Source: Glandiceps talaboti
Taxonomy: Eukaryota > Hemichordata > Enteropneusta > Spengelidae
DNA length: 57,500 bases
NCBI RefSeq assembly: GCF_964340395.1
Contig: NC_135560.1
Coordinates: 18,822,598 to 18,880,097, forward strand
Direction of reading: 5' to 3'
The first letter of the stretch is position 1; every line of letters starts with the position of its first letter. The notes beneath the pieces were generated by a model that saw nothing but the letters and a program-made list of their open reading frames with translations, had not been told where the DNA came from and searched no databases. The translations under genes were made by a program, and so were the position numbers. This document shows, one piece after another, positions 1 to 11,816 of this stretch.

Positions 1-1215
1 TAATGTGACACTACCCAAAGAATACAAAAAAGAGGGGTGTTGAAATTGAGAACCGATGTGGTCGAGGGAACATGTCTGAAAAAGGAGGTATACCATTCTC
101 GCAAAGCAGGGAACATTTTTCAACGTGTATGTACTGACAAGGGTATGACTTGAGTCGTTGTAAAGAGGACAGTAACTCATGATGACGATTTACTCCTGTC
201 TAAATGAATTTATTCTCAGACTATTTTGCTGTATTTTCACCAACTGAAATACAAACTTGCAATACAAATTCACTGTATCATCATCTCAATATGTACATCT
301 TGAAGTTCTCTTTTAGGTACGATTTCACGAGTAAGTAAATTTACTCCAAAAAGTCATATAAGTGACAGAAACAGCAAAAAAGTCGTTGGGGGGAATTATA
401 CGATAACACCGTGAATCTGATATAATAAGAAGGCTGTATTGAAACTGTGTTAGTCAGTAGGATTTACGGGCTGAATTCTCAACAAGTGCTAAAAAACTAT
501 CATATGAATAATTCCTCACTTAGAAATTACCAATCATCTAGTTTCTCATTTAAAAGTCGAAATTTGGCATAACTACTTATGATCAAGTATGCTTTATTAA
601 GCAGAACACTGTAATTAATTTATTAATTGATATTTTGGATAGCCTTAGCAACATAAAAAAATTCCTTCCTTACAAAAATGTATATTTTAAACATGCGTAT
701 GCAGTGTCGACCTGCGAGATGCAAATGCTTACCCATCGAGTTGATAAAACTACGTATACGGTATACACAGATGGACGTAACTGGGGTACACGCATGTAGC
801 TACAAGACTGTGCTGGCTTCAAGTCAACCTTGCCACAACAATTGAGAATTCTCACCCGTTTTTCCGACGCTTTCTCTTGCTTCGGACATTAGTGCGATTG
901 CAACTTTTCAACTGAATATATTTTGACTACGTCCAAATGGTATTAGGTGCTATTCAATATTGCGACCACTCTTAAAAAAATAAGTTTAAAATGTTCATAT
1001 ATCACCTACATGTACCGTAAGTAACCTTTCAACGTATAGTTGGGGCTATAAATGCTATCTATTGATGAACTATAACATGTATCACTGAGTCAATGTACGA
1101 TAGCACGAAAACATTGAGGGCGCCCTCGTAGATTCAAAGAGGACAGACTATATTAAAATCAACATTATTTGACTATCAAAAAGAACTAAAATTTTCTAAT
1201 TAATTTCTTTTATAG
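1..1215 (+). other. Presumed end of intron 1 of alpha-tubulin gene 1
   Basis: No coding exon is visible here. The next exon begins at codon 2 of alpha-tubulin, so an exon carrying the 5' leader and ATG must lie upstream. I searched this stretch for ATG followed by a good splice donor. The only ATG-GT is at 937-941 (ATG then GTATTA), a poor donor, so exon 1 most likely lies left of the window. The DNA is AT-rich and unique-looking, and the intron ends in a T-rich tract with TATAG at 1211-1215. Confidence 0.5.
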
Positions 1216-3026
<1,811 letters not shown>

Positions 3027-3272
3027 ACGAAATCTGGCAGAGCACAAACCTAGCTTAGTTATTAAAACTCATTTTCATTACACTTTAGTATTGCGCGTAT
3101 TATGTAATCAGTAACAGTAGTTTGAAGAAGGCCGCTTTGGCTCAAGACTAGTTGAACATGTTTGCACTAAAATAATGAACAGATTATCAGTAGCCATCAC
3201 TATGTATAATCAGTATAACCATTTCGTCACGGATGTTGATAATGATATCACATAATGATCATGGGTACATTT

Positions 3273-3690
3273 TAGTATTAACAGATTTCACTGCCAATAA
3301 AACCGTAGGACAGTATATGAACTTCATATTTCAGCATGTTGTCACTAGGCTTTCAGTATATTGGCCAATATATATATAAAGTATTAACAAATCGCACTGC
3401 CAAAACTAAGAATACAATGCATTGAAAAGGTTTTTCAAGTAGTATAGGCCAATATGTGCATGTAGAACTTCATATTTTAGCACGTTGCTGTTACTGGGCT
3501 TTCAGTGTAGGCCAATATATACGTATCTAGTGTTAACAAATCGCACTGCCAGTAAAACTAAGAATACAATGCATTGAAAAGGGTTTTTAGTATAAGCCAA
3601 TATGTAGAACTTCATATTTCAGCATGTTGCTGGCCCTAGGCTTTCAATGTAGACCAAAATATACATCTAATTTCAGCATGTTGTCACTGG
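3273..3690 (+). repeat. Diverged tandem repeat (about 110-150 bp unit, about three copies) after gene 1
   Basis: The phrase GTATTAACAAATCGCACTGCC recurs in variant form at about 3273, 3381 and 3530. CTTCATATTTCAGCATGTTG recurs near 3321, 3469 and 3610, and TTTCAGTGTAGGCCAATAT-like pieces lie between. The units are ordered and tandem but diverged and of unequal length. No coding potential is evident. It covers the end of the gene 1 3' UTR and the sequence just beyond. Confidence 0.75.
3296..3301 (+). promoter_or_regulatory. Candidate polyadenylation signal of alpha-tubulin gene 1
   Basis: An AATAAA hexamer lies 270 bp after the TAA stop of gene 1, giving a 3' UTR of about 290 nt. It lies at the edge of a diverged tandem repeat. 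Transcript ends cannot be seen, so this is a motif call. Confidence 0.45.
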
Positions 3691-3984
3691 AACCGCACAG
3701 ACAGTCAAAAATAAAGTATAAATCACATGAAGCTCGTGTTTCCGCAGTGTTTTTTTTCATTGTGACACTAACACAGACACTCACGTGTTGTGTTTGCAGT
3801 AAACCACGAGGTACTGAAATCACTGTGATGAATGTTCTTCCATATGTCTGCAGTGACAGTTGCATTGATTCCATAAAAGTTGCACTGATGGATCGTTGTC
3901 CAATGTGAAATACAGGTTGGTGCTTTCCAATGCTCCAGTCACCAAGTTTATCTTTCCAATGCGTCTGATAGGCATTCAACTTGG

Positions 3985-4448
3985 GGAAAAGTAAGGGAGC
4001 CTTCAGTAGTCACAAAGGGGAGGTCCATGAATTAGGAGGGCTAGTGCACCAAATAAAACATTTCCGTCATGTTTCCATCATAGTTTTTTTTACCACAACA
4101 TACTCATTACCATTACACACAGACATGGGTCAAAAATCTCAAAGATTACATTGGCACACTCCCACAACATTATCCTCAGTATCTTACCCAGTGTTCCCAT
4201 TTTACTCCTGTGAGACCCATTTCTCTCCTCACATCACAACCGGACTACAAGGTTGTCAGCAGCGATTTGATTGATATGGGCTGATGGTACCTCTAACTCT
4301 AAGCCTAATCCTAACCCTTACTCTTAACCTAACCGAAATGACAACATGGGATTTGAAACCGGTGGTACCAATAGTATGGGAATAAATAAATAAATGATTA
4401 ATTGAATAATTAAATAAATGAAAAATAGATAGATAGATAAATAAATAA

Positions 4449-4533
<85 letters not shown>

Positions 4534-4625
4534 GAGGGAGGGAGGGAGGGAGGGAGGGAGGGAGGGAGGGAGGGAGGGAGGGAGGGAGGGAGGGAGGGAG
4601 GGAGGGAGGGAGGGAGGGAGGGAGG

Positions 4626-4710
<85 letters not shown>

Positions 4711-5152
4711 ATAAATAATGCAAAATTAGACAGTACAATGAGTTAAAGTAAAATGTGATAGGCATTTTACCAACTCAGATCAATCTAAATCTATTACGTT
4801 CAAGTAAAATGTGACCCTCCTCTAATCACATTTTCTAAAATATGGTCCTCTCCCACTAGCCGTTTTGACTCCCTAATTCCCCGGCCCTCTTCCTTGTAAA
4901 TATTGAAGACTCCCATACCCAAGTGTTCTTATTTTACTGATGAGAAACCCTGTCAGGAGCGATTTGGTAGATATGGACTGGTATTATGGTACCTAACTCT
5001 AACTCTAATCCTAACTCTAACTCAAGTGGCAGCAATGGGACTTGGAACCCCAAAATAATTCAAAGTTACCCAATACAACGAGTCAAAGTAAAATACGACC
5101 CACCCCATATCCCATTTTCTAAAATATTGCCCTCTCCCGCGAGCCGATTTGT
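3985..5152 (+). repeat. Dispersed repeat, locus A, containing an internal tandem dimer
   Basis: This block matches the reverse complement of about 19370-19820 and, at its left end, part of 52780-52810. Recognisable modules in order are: AAGGGAGCCTTCAG (about 3990); a stretch with CACTCCCACAACATTATCC and GAGACCCATTTCTCTCCTCAC (4150-4245); GCGATTTGATTGATATGGGCT followed by CTAACTCTAA/CCTAATCCTAAC runs (4262-4370); and a segment with AATGAGTTAAAGTAAAATG and CATTTTCTAAAATATGG (4733-4866). A second, shorter version of the last modules follows at 4908-5150. No open frame resembling a transposase was seen, so it is a degraded or non-autonomous element. Confidence 0.7.
4378..4720 (+). repeat. Compound tetranucleotide array (AAAT)-(GATA)-(GGGA)-(GATA)-(AAAT)
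   Basis: A symmetrical compound microsatellite. Short AAAT runs flank (GATA)n at about 4449-4532, (GGGA)n at about 4534-4627 and (GATA)n at about 4627-4708. It sits inside the first unit of the repeat dimer, at a point where the second unit has only a short A/T stretch (about 5046-5065). The long tyrosine/proline-rich open frames across it are artefacts of the four-base period. Confidence 0.97.
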
Positions 5153-5515
5153 GAAAAAAGACACAAACACGCCCATTTATTGAAGCATTACGACAGTACT
5201 AATTCTCCTACATGTACTCCAACCGAAAACCACGGGGTGACACTCTCAGATTAGAAGTCATACTGAAAAACTGCTATTAATTTAATTTTGCATATTATGA
5301 TTTGTTACAATAATATTAATACGTTGTGAAGCCTTCTTATGCCATTTACACCTTCCACACATACCAATTTTTTTTTTATCTTGTCTGAGCAACTTCAATG
5401 GTCCCTGTGATGGATTGTACGCCAACAGCCCATGTATACATTTGTATGTACACACGCGGATAGAAAGTCTAAGTAATAACACACTGCTGTCTTCTAATTT
5501 GATATTTTGAAACAA

Positions 5516-5520
5516 CCAAT
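5516..5520 (+). promoter_or_regulatory. CCAAT motif upstream of alpha-tubulin gene 2
   Basis: CCAAT (in AACCAATCACCGCG) lies 208 bp before the start codon of gene 2. It is a plausible promoter element for a constitutive tubulin gene. No convincing TATA box was seen between it and the ATG, and the transcription start is not visible. Confidence 0.25.
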
Positions 5521-5727
5521 CACCGCGTAGCAGTCTGTTGTTATCCATTGACAATGGCACATTGTTAATAATATCATCATGAATATTCCCTGTTGTCGTA
5601 TGATATCGTTATTATTCATCTCACTGTCGACTCTACAACGTCGTTGGGTGAGAGTGCAACAAGGCAAAAAAACCTAGTCTTAGTCGATTTGTATTTCTAC
5701 GTACGACAGCTTCGATAAAAGATAAAA

Positions 5728-7935
5728 ATGGTAAGTAGAGTGTACCTTTATCTTCGTTTCTACCGATTAATATTATATCTATTGTTTTCCAATGCAGTTT
5801 GATTACAGAAATAATGTCACCAATCTTCCACACCCTAGATGTTGCTTGTAAACGTAAAATAGTTAAAAGTGTTGAAAAGCGTGTGTATGCGAATAGCTCA
5901 ACCCTAATTATTACAATTTGACATGTATATAATCATGTAAATATACACTTGCCAGGTAAAATTGTTCAGGGAGAGGGGAAAGATATACAACGACGAAACT
6001 TGTCACATAACAACCAAGTAAACCAACAACTTTTACTGTTTTTATTTGTTTGTTTGTTGTTTTAACTTGTTATTGCAAATCTTAATTTAGCCACATTTCT
6101 TTAAATCATCATTTATTTTGAAAGCACATGTGCATTTCACTTAAATGTCCAACGCCACTTTATCTATAAGACCACACCCTACTGTTGTAAAGCATCACTA
6201 AAACGACAAGTTTTCTATGTTTTCATGAAATCTTAAAATAAGAAAACCTTATTCAGAAACAATTTTGAAGGCCTTTATCGAAAATTTTAAGTCGGCATTC
6301 CACGATAGCAAAAGTTTTTTCGACGTTGAAAGTTTTTATTTTGAATTTAAAGGTGACAAACACCAAAAATGAAAATGATAAATTTAGATATAACAAAGTT
6401 ATGTAGATACGTGCGTGTACATGTTGCAAAAATACCAACATTCACATCATGACATTCTTGTACTTGTACGTGGAAAATTAAAGGTTTGTGTTGTATATAT
6501 CAAACGCAAATTCCATCCAAATGCATTATTTTCATCCTTGGTATTTCCATTGTGATTTAAATTAGCATTCAACATGTTTCCACATGTGTCAAAATTCAAT
6601 TATACCTAAAGGCATCGAATTTCCACCAACTCAGATCAATCTAATCTATTACGTAACATTGAATACAGTTGGTCACAACGCCGTTAAGCAGCTTGTTGTG
6701 TTGTCCTATTCTATTGTATTCATATTCATATTCATATTCATATTCATATTCATATTCATATTCATATTCATATTCATATTTCATTTGCATTTACGAATTC
6801 TTTAAAGAGAGAACATAAGTTAAAACAACAGAATAAAAAAAAGTGGGACAACAAATTAAATTATTTTATTAAATAAGTGTATGTACAAAGGTACCATGTT
6901 ACCCATCAACTTGAATAATTATGCTCTTACGAATGTTGAAACCATTGAACAAAGTAAAGCAGTTATTGACATTGGTGCTTTGTTTATACATTAGTTGTAT
7001 CTACGACGTAAATTTCTACTGACTTACAAATTTTTTTGAAAGCGAATCCCAAATTCTCGCTGATGTCTCGCCCAGGATGTCTCGTCAGTATCGTCAAGGT
7101 TATACTACGATGGACTGTTTATCACGTGTCTCAGGAAAAACCATGTGCAAAGAGCTTAAGTGATAACGCTGGGATCTAAATCGCGATGGCGGCATCGCAA
7201 TCATAACTGTCTCATCACACAAGTTAGTTTCACACGTCTCTTCTTAGTACCTCTGAGACACGTAAGCGTACGTACGTGAGAACAGCCCATTGACAGTTTT
7301 GACGAGACGTCTGCGAAAATATAGGCTTTGCGCTCTTTCAAACAATGTTCTGAATTGGTGAGTTAAAATGACCATTTGCATCTATGAACCCAGAATAAAT
7401 GACCATCCACGTTTGAGGCATCTATTCATTACCTGTATTTGGAGACGTTGCAATATCACTGGGCTTCCTCGGTTTTATTCTTCTTTCCTCCGCTGTAGTC
7501 ATGTGAGCATTATCAGTTTGCATTGTAAGATTAATATGTGATTTTGGTATGATTTTGTCTATTTACAGCGTGAGGTAATTTCAGTACATATTGGTCAGGC
7601 CGGTGTGCAGATCGGAAATGCATGCTGGGAATTATATTGTCTGGAACACGGTATCCAGCCCGATGGTATGATGCCCAGCGACACAACTCTAGGGGGCGGT
7701 GACGACTCTTTCAACACTTTCTTTAGTGAGACTGATATTGGTAAACACGTACCACGTGCTGTGTTTGTTGACTTAGAACCAACGGTCATTGGTCAGTATG
7801 CCTATGTGTACTCTGTATTTTCATTCTGTACTTTAACTGCTATATCGGATCTATCTTGCCTGTCTCTCTGTCTGTCTGCTGTCTGTTTGTTTGCTCGCCC
7901 ACCCGTTCGCATGCATGCATGCAATAAGTATTAGC

Positions 7936-7966
<31 letters not shown>

Positions 7967-8051
7967 TGTATGTATGTATGTATGTATGTATACACATGCA
8001 CACACACACACACACACATATATGTACATGTATATACAATCACACAAACAC

Positions 8052-8104
<53 letters not shown>

Positions 8105-8135
8105 CAATCACACACACACATACATACACACACAC

Positions 8136-8186
<51 letters not shown>

Positions 8187-9645
8187 CAAATATATACAAT
8201 AATATCTCAACTGCTGTGGTTGAGCCATCTTGTCCAGTCATACCACTCTGGAGCACTCTGACTGCGCTTTTGTGGTAGATAATGAAGTAATCTACGATAT
8301 CTGTCGTCTTAACCTCGACATACAATCATGTATATACAATCAAATATTGTCAAGTTACAGATGAAAGTAGTGGATATAAGTCATTGCCGTTCATCATAGT
8401 GATTGGAGATAAGTTTATTTCACTTTGTAGGTGGTGTACATGAGTTTGAATTGGAAGACAGTCCTTGTACATGATATGATAAAGTATTTGTAATTCTCTC
8501 CCTTGCTATTTCCAGATGAAGTACGCACTGGTACATATCGCCAGTTATTTCACCCAGAACAACTCATCAGTGGTATGGAAGATGCAGCCAATAACTACGC
8601 CCGTGGTCACTACACCGTTGGTAAGGAACAAATTGACACAGTATTGGATAAAGTCCGTAAACTGTCTGATCAATGCAGTGGTCTGCAAGGCTTCCTTGTC
8701 TTTCATAGCTTCGGCGGTGGGACTGGTTCTGGTTTCACATCCCTGTTGATGGAGCGTCTTTCTGTCGACTATGGTAAAAAGTCCAAACTGGAATTCGCCA
8801 TCTACCCGGCTCCCCAGATCTCAACTGCTGTGGTTGAGCCGTACAATGCCATCTTGTCCACTCATACCACCCTGGAACACTCTGACTGCGCTTTTATGGT
8901 AGACAATGAAGCCATCTATGATATCTGTCGTCGTAACCTCGACATTGAACGTCCAACCTACACCAACTTGAACCGTCTGATGAGCCAAATTGTCTCCTCC
9001 ATCACTGCATCCCTTCGTTTCGATGGCTCTCTTAATGTCGACTTGACTGAGTTTCAGACCAACTTGGTGCCTTATCCGCGTATCCACTTCCCATTGGCAA
9101 CCTATGCCCCAATCATCTCTCCGGAGAAATCATACCACGAGCAACACACGATTGCCGATCTTACAAATTCCTGCTTCGAACCAACCAGCCAGATGGTAAA
9201 ATGTGACCCGCGCCATGGCAAATACATGGCTTGCTGCTTACTATTCCGTGGTGACGTTGTGCCAAAAGACGTCAACAGTGCTATTTCAGCCATCAAGACC
9301 AAACGTACTATCCAGTTCGTAGACTGGTGTCCAACAGGTTTTAAAGTCGGTATCAACTACCAACCACCAACCATAGTACCAGGCGGTGACCTAGCTAAGA
9401 CTTCGCGTGCGGTCTGTATGTTGAGCAATACCACTGCTATTGGTGAGGCCTGGGCTCGTCTTGACCACAAGTTCGACTTGATGTATGCCAAGCGTGCTTT
9501 CGTCCACTGGTACGTCGGTGAAGGTATGGAGGAAGGTGAATTTGCAGAGGCTCGCGAAGACATAGCGGCTTTGGAGAAGGACTATGAAGAAGTGGGCCGA
9601 GACACAGCTGATGCCGATGAGGAGGAAGAAGGCGAAGAATATTAG
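5728..9645 (+). CDS. Alpha-tubulin gene 2 (exons 5728-5730, 7569-7791, 8516-9645)
   Basis: A complete alpha-tubulin gene for the microtubule alpha subunit. Exon 1 contributes only the ATG (5728-5730, context GATAAAAATG), followed directly by the strong donor GTAAGTAGAG. Exon 2 (223 bp, after TTTACAG) and exon 3 (1130 bp, after TTTCCAG) have exactly the lengths of those in gene 1, and the second junction restores Asp76 (G|AT). The product is 451 aa. Landmarks are GGGTGSG (142-148), Glu254 in LTEFQTNL, and an acidic tail ending DEEEEGEEY. It differs from gene 1 in starting MREV rather than REC at residues 2-4, in Met35, in the SETDIGKH loop and in the tail. Residue 40 is again Thr (ACA, 7683-7685). 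Downstream of and parallel to gene 1, it is most simply a tandem duplicate. The chance of a pseudogene is low: frame, splice sites and catalytic residues are intact. Confidence 0.97.
5731..7568 (+). other. Intron 1 of alpha-tubulin gene 2
   Basis: An 1838-bp intron lies between codon 1 and codon 2, from GTAAGT to TTTACAG. It contains a hexanucleotide array (6718-6779). It also contains a 45-bp stretch (about 6608-6655) similar to a small insertion in the repeat at 4759-4801. Otherwise it is AT-rich with no exon-like signal. Confidence 0.9.
6718..6779 (+). repeat. (ATTCAT)n hexanucleotide microsatellite
   Basis: About ten near-perfect copies of ATTCAT lie within intron 1 of alpha-tubulin gene 2. 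Confidence 0.97.
7937..8186 (+). repeat. Compound microsatellite (GTAT)-(CA)-(TA)-(CA)-(CAGA)
   Basis: Successive runs are (GTAT)n 7937-7989, (CA)n about 7999-8017, (TA)n 8052-8096, (CA)n about 8108-8138 and (CAGA)n about 8136-8185. A short phrase TGTATATACAATCA recurs at about 8030 and 8097, and again at 8330 beyond the exon copy, so the block has also undergone local duplication. Confidence 0.95.
8204..8321 (+). pseudogene. Broken copy of part of alpha-tubulin exon 3, inside intron 2 of gene 2
   Basis: These 118 bp align with 8818-8945 (128 bp) of exon 3 of the same gene. There are 9 mismatches and one 10-nt deletion (GTACAATGCC, lost between two GCC triplets), which shifts the frame. The copied part corresponds to roughly residues 170-210. 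At three of the mismatched sites (in CCACTCTGGAGCAC and ATCTACGAT) the fragment agrees with gene 1, while elsewhere it agrees with gene 2. It may therefore derive from an ancestral or third paralogue. The fragment is bounded by ATACAAT at 8194-8200 and 8320-8326. It is not a usable exon. Confidence 0.93.
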
Positions 9646-9882
9646 AGTAGAAATCAAACCTTTCCAGTCAAAATCCTTTCCCTTTTATACTTTATTATTA
9701 TTTTATTATCATTTCAATCAATTGGTTAATTACAATATTAAATATCAAACAGTATTATTTAGTGGACTGTCTGCAAATAGTCACATAGTCAGTGATTACA
9801 TGGCAACGGTCAGTCCCCGGATAGCAGATGCGATTTTAGTGGTAGAATAGACTTAATGAAGGTAAATGAAAAGACTAGCTTT

Positions 9883-9888
9883 AATAAA
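9883..9888 (+). promoter_or_regulatory. Candidate polyadenylation signal of alpha-tubulin gene 2
   Basis: AATAAA lies 238 bp after the TAG stop. The intervening AT-rich sequence would be the 3' UTR, comparable in length to that proposed for gene 1. Confidence 0.5.
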
Positions 9889-10353
9889 CTACTAACTTGT
9901 TATGGCATTACGTAAAATAAAAAAAAAGTCGTAACGAGATTTGTCTGACTTGCGATGCAAGAAAAACAAGAAGAAGGTCCGTTGTACAAATTTGCTGATT
10001 GGTATAACAGAGAAAGAGTAAGGTGGAAAAATGTAAACTAAGGGATTCGTCGTTGGTGGCGCTTCTCTGTGTTTACTTCAATGATGGGTTATTTAGCTTG
10101 GGACCAAGATTTAGAAACTTTCAAGAACTCTGCAATAGCTCCATAACTTTGTTTGTTTCCAAGATGGCCTCCTCACCCTAGTGTACAGCTGGCCGCTGAT
10201 AAACCAGATTTTTTCTAGTATTTTTATCTCTATTTTAAAGCAGTAGTACGATGTAGACTCTCGTGAAAATGACTTTTTTGGTTTCCCAAGGTAGATGGTG
10301 AATTCCATTTAGATAAGAACTGTAAACTCGACAAGGATTTGGAACATATATAC
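9889..10353. other. Intergenic, nothing recognised
   Basis: AT-rich unique-looking DNA. A short phrase TCGTTGGTGGCGCTT at about 10049 recurs at about 29170, suggesting old repeat remnants. No splice-bounded open frame was seen. Confidence 0.4.
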
Positions 10354-10921
10354 ATGATATGGCATGACCTGACATGACACGACACGACACAACACGATAC
10401 GCTATACGATATGACATGACACGACGTGATGTGATATGTCATGACATGACATGACATGACATGGTAACATAATATAAAATGATATCATGTCATGTCATGT
10501 GATATAATGTGATGTGATGTGATATGATACGATACGACATGATGTGATGTGATGTGATGTGATGTGATGTGATGTGATGTGATATGATGTGATATATGAT
10601 ATGATATGATAAGATATAATACGATATAATGCGGTGCGGGTGCTGTGTGGTGTGATATGATGTGATGTGATGTGATGTGATGTGATGTGATGTGATATGA
10701 TGTGTGATGTGATGTGATATATGATATGGTATGGTATAATATGATATGATATGATATGATATGATATGGTATGATATGATATGACAAGATAGTATGATAT
10801 GATGTGATGTGATGTGATGTGATGTGATGTGATATATGATATGATATGATATGATATGGTATGATATGATATGATATGATATGATATGATATGATATGAT
10901 ATGATATGATATGATATATGA
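10354..10921 (+). repeat. Pentanucleotide array (GATAT/GATGT/GACAT variants) with higher-order blocks
   Basis: About 570 bp are built of five-base units, mostly GATAT and GATGT, with GACAC/GACAT variants at the left end. Blocks of GATGT alternate with blocks of GATAT. The switch phrase GATATATGATATG occurs at 10591, 10716 and 10831, giving a composite unit of about 115-125 bp. The apparent His/Ser/Tyr-rich open frame on the - strand is an artefact. Confidence 0.95.
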
Positions 10922-11532
10922 GCAATTAATCTATTTGAACTAACGTACGTGATAACATTTAAACGAGAATGTTTTCAAATGACGTAAATGATCAAACCAT
11001 CAAACCAAACTCAGAACTCAAGATTCATTGTATATTGTATTTTCTTCTTTTTTGAGTCGAAATCTTTATGTATTCAGTTTATTCTGATTATTATCATATG
11101 TATTGATTGGGTTGGACTAGATTAGTTGGCAGACAACTAGTTTTTGTTCCCCTTTCCCATTTATTTATTTATGTTAACATACTCTTCACAGACCTGTATT
11201 ATTATTATTTTGTATCTGGGAATAAAGTCAAGTCATAACTATTCATTCAATCAAAGAGATTAAAATCCATTCTTTCACACTGAAATGTCCGTTTACTAGT
11301 AATATGAGATGTAATCTAAAATAAGGAATGCTTTCAATGTGACAGACTACCTAGAGAAGCCTTACAGTCAAATATCACAAGTTTTGCCTCTGCCAATTGG
11401 AAACGAGGAAGTAAAACAATGGCTGATTTCGAACATATATACATCTACTGAATTGACGTAGTTTGATACACGCCCAAGACACACCGCCAAAAGGCCGTGG
11501 TTCCCAATTAGTCACCCAACCTCTTGCCGTTG
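10922..11532. other. Intergenic, nothing recognised
   Basis: AT-rich sequence with short homopolymer and ATTT runs only. No gene or element boundaries were found. Confidence 0.4.
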
Positions 11533-11568
11533 AGGGGGCTACATCCCCCGGTAGATGTAGCCCCCCTC
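11533..11568. repeat. GC-rich perfect-arm hairpin abutting an inverted-repeat element
   Basis: The arm GAGGGGGCTACATC is followed by an 8-nt loop and GATGTAGCCCCCCTC, complementary apart from one extra C. The right foot of the hairpin touches the first base of the element at 11569. It could be a small nested fold-back element or a strong RNA or cruciform structure. Confidence 0.7.
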
Positions 11569-11816
11569 AATAGGGAACTTGCAATCCAGACTGAGCATGC
11601 TCAGACGCAAAGGACTGTGGGATTATCTGTGGTCATTGTAATACCTAATCTGGTGTGATAAAATAAACCTCCCACACTGGTCAGGGTAACTATGAATTGA
11701 TCATTCGTGATTACAAACAATGGAACAATATTGTTTACAATACTAATCGATTAGTATTTATTATCACATTTCCCATAATGCAACATTCAACATGGCGGGT
11801 TTGCAAGTTCCCTATT
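11569..11816. mobile_element. 248-bp MITE-like element with 16-bp terminal inverted repeats
   Basis: AATAGGGAACTTGCAA at 11569-11584 is the exact reverse complement of TTGCAAGTTCCCTATT at 11801-11816. The interior is non-coding and includes a self-complementary patch around ACTAATCGATTAGTA (about 11741-11755). Length and structure fit a non-autonomous DNA transposon. A clear target-site duplication could not be fixed, so the superfamily is open. Confidence 0.7.

Larger units (their letters stand above)
7792..8515 (+). other. Intron 2 of alpha-tubulin gene 2
   Basis: A 724-bp phase-1 intron (donor GTCAGT, acceptor TTTCCAG) at the same position as in gene 1. Nearly half is microsatellite (7937-8186), followed by a broken exon 3 copy (8204-8321). 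The remaining part up to the acceptor looks unique. Confidence 0.93.

Noticed and set aside
937-941. ATG followed by GT as first exon of alpha-tubulin gene 1
   Set aside because: The donor would be GTATTA, far from consensus; gene 2 uses GTAAGT at the same boundary. Exon 1 is more likely outside the window.
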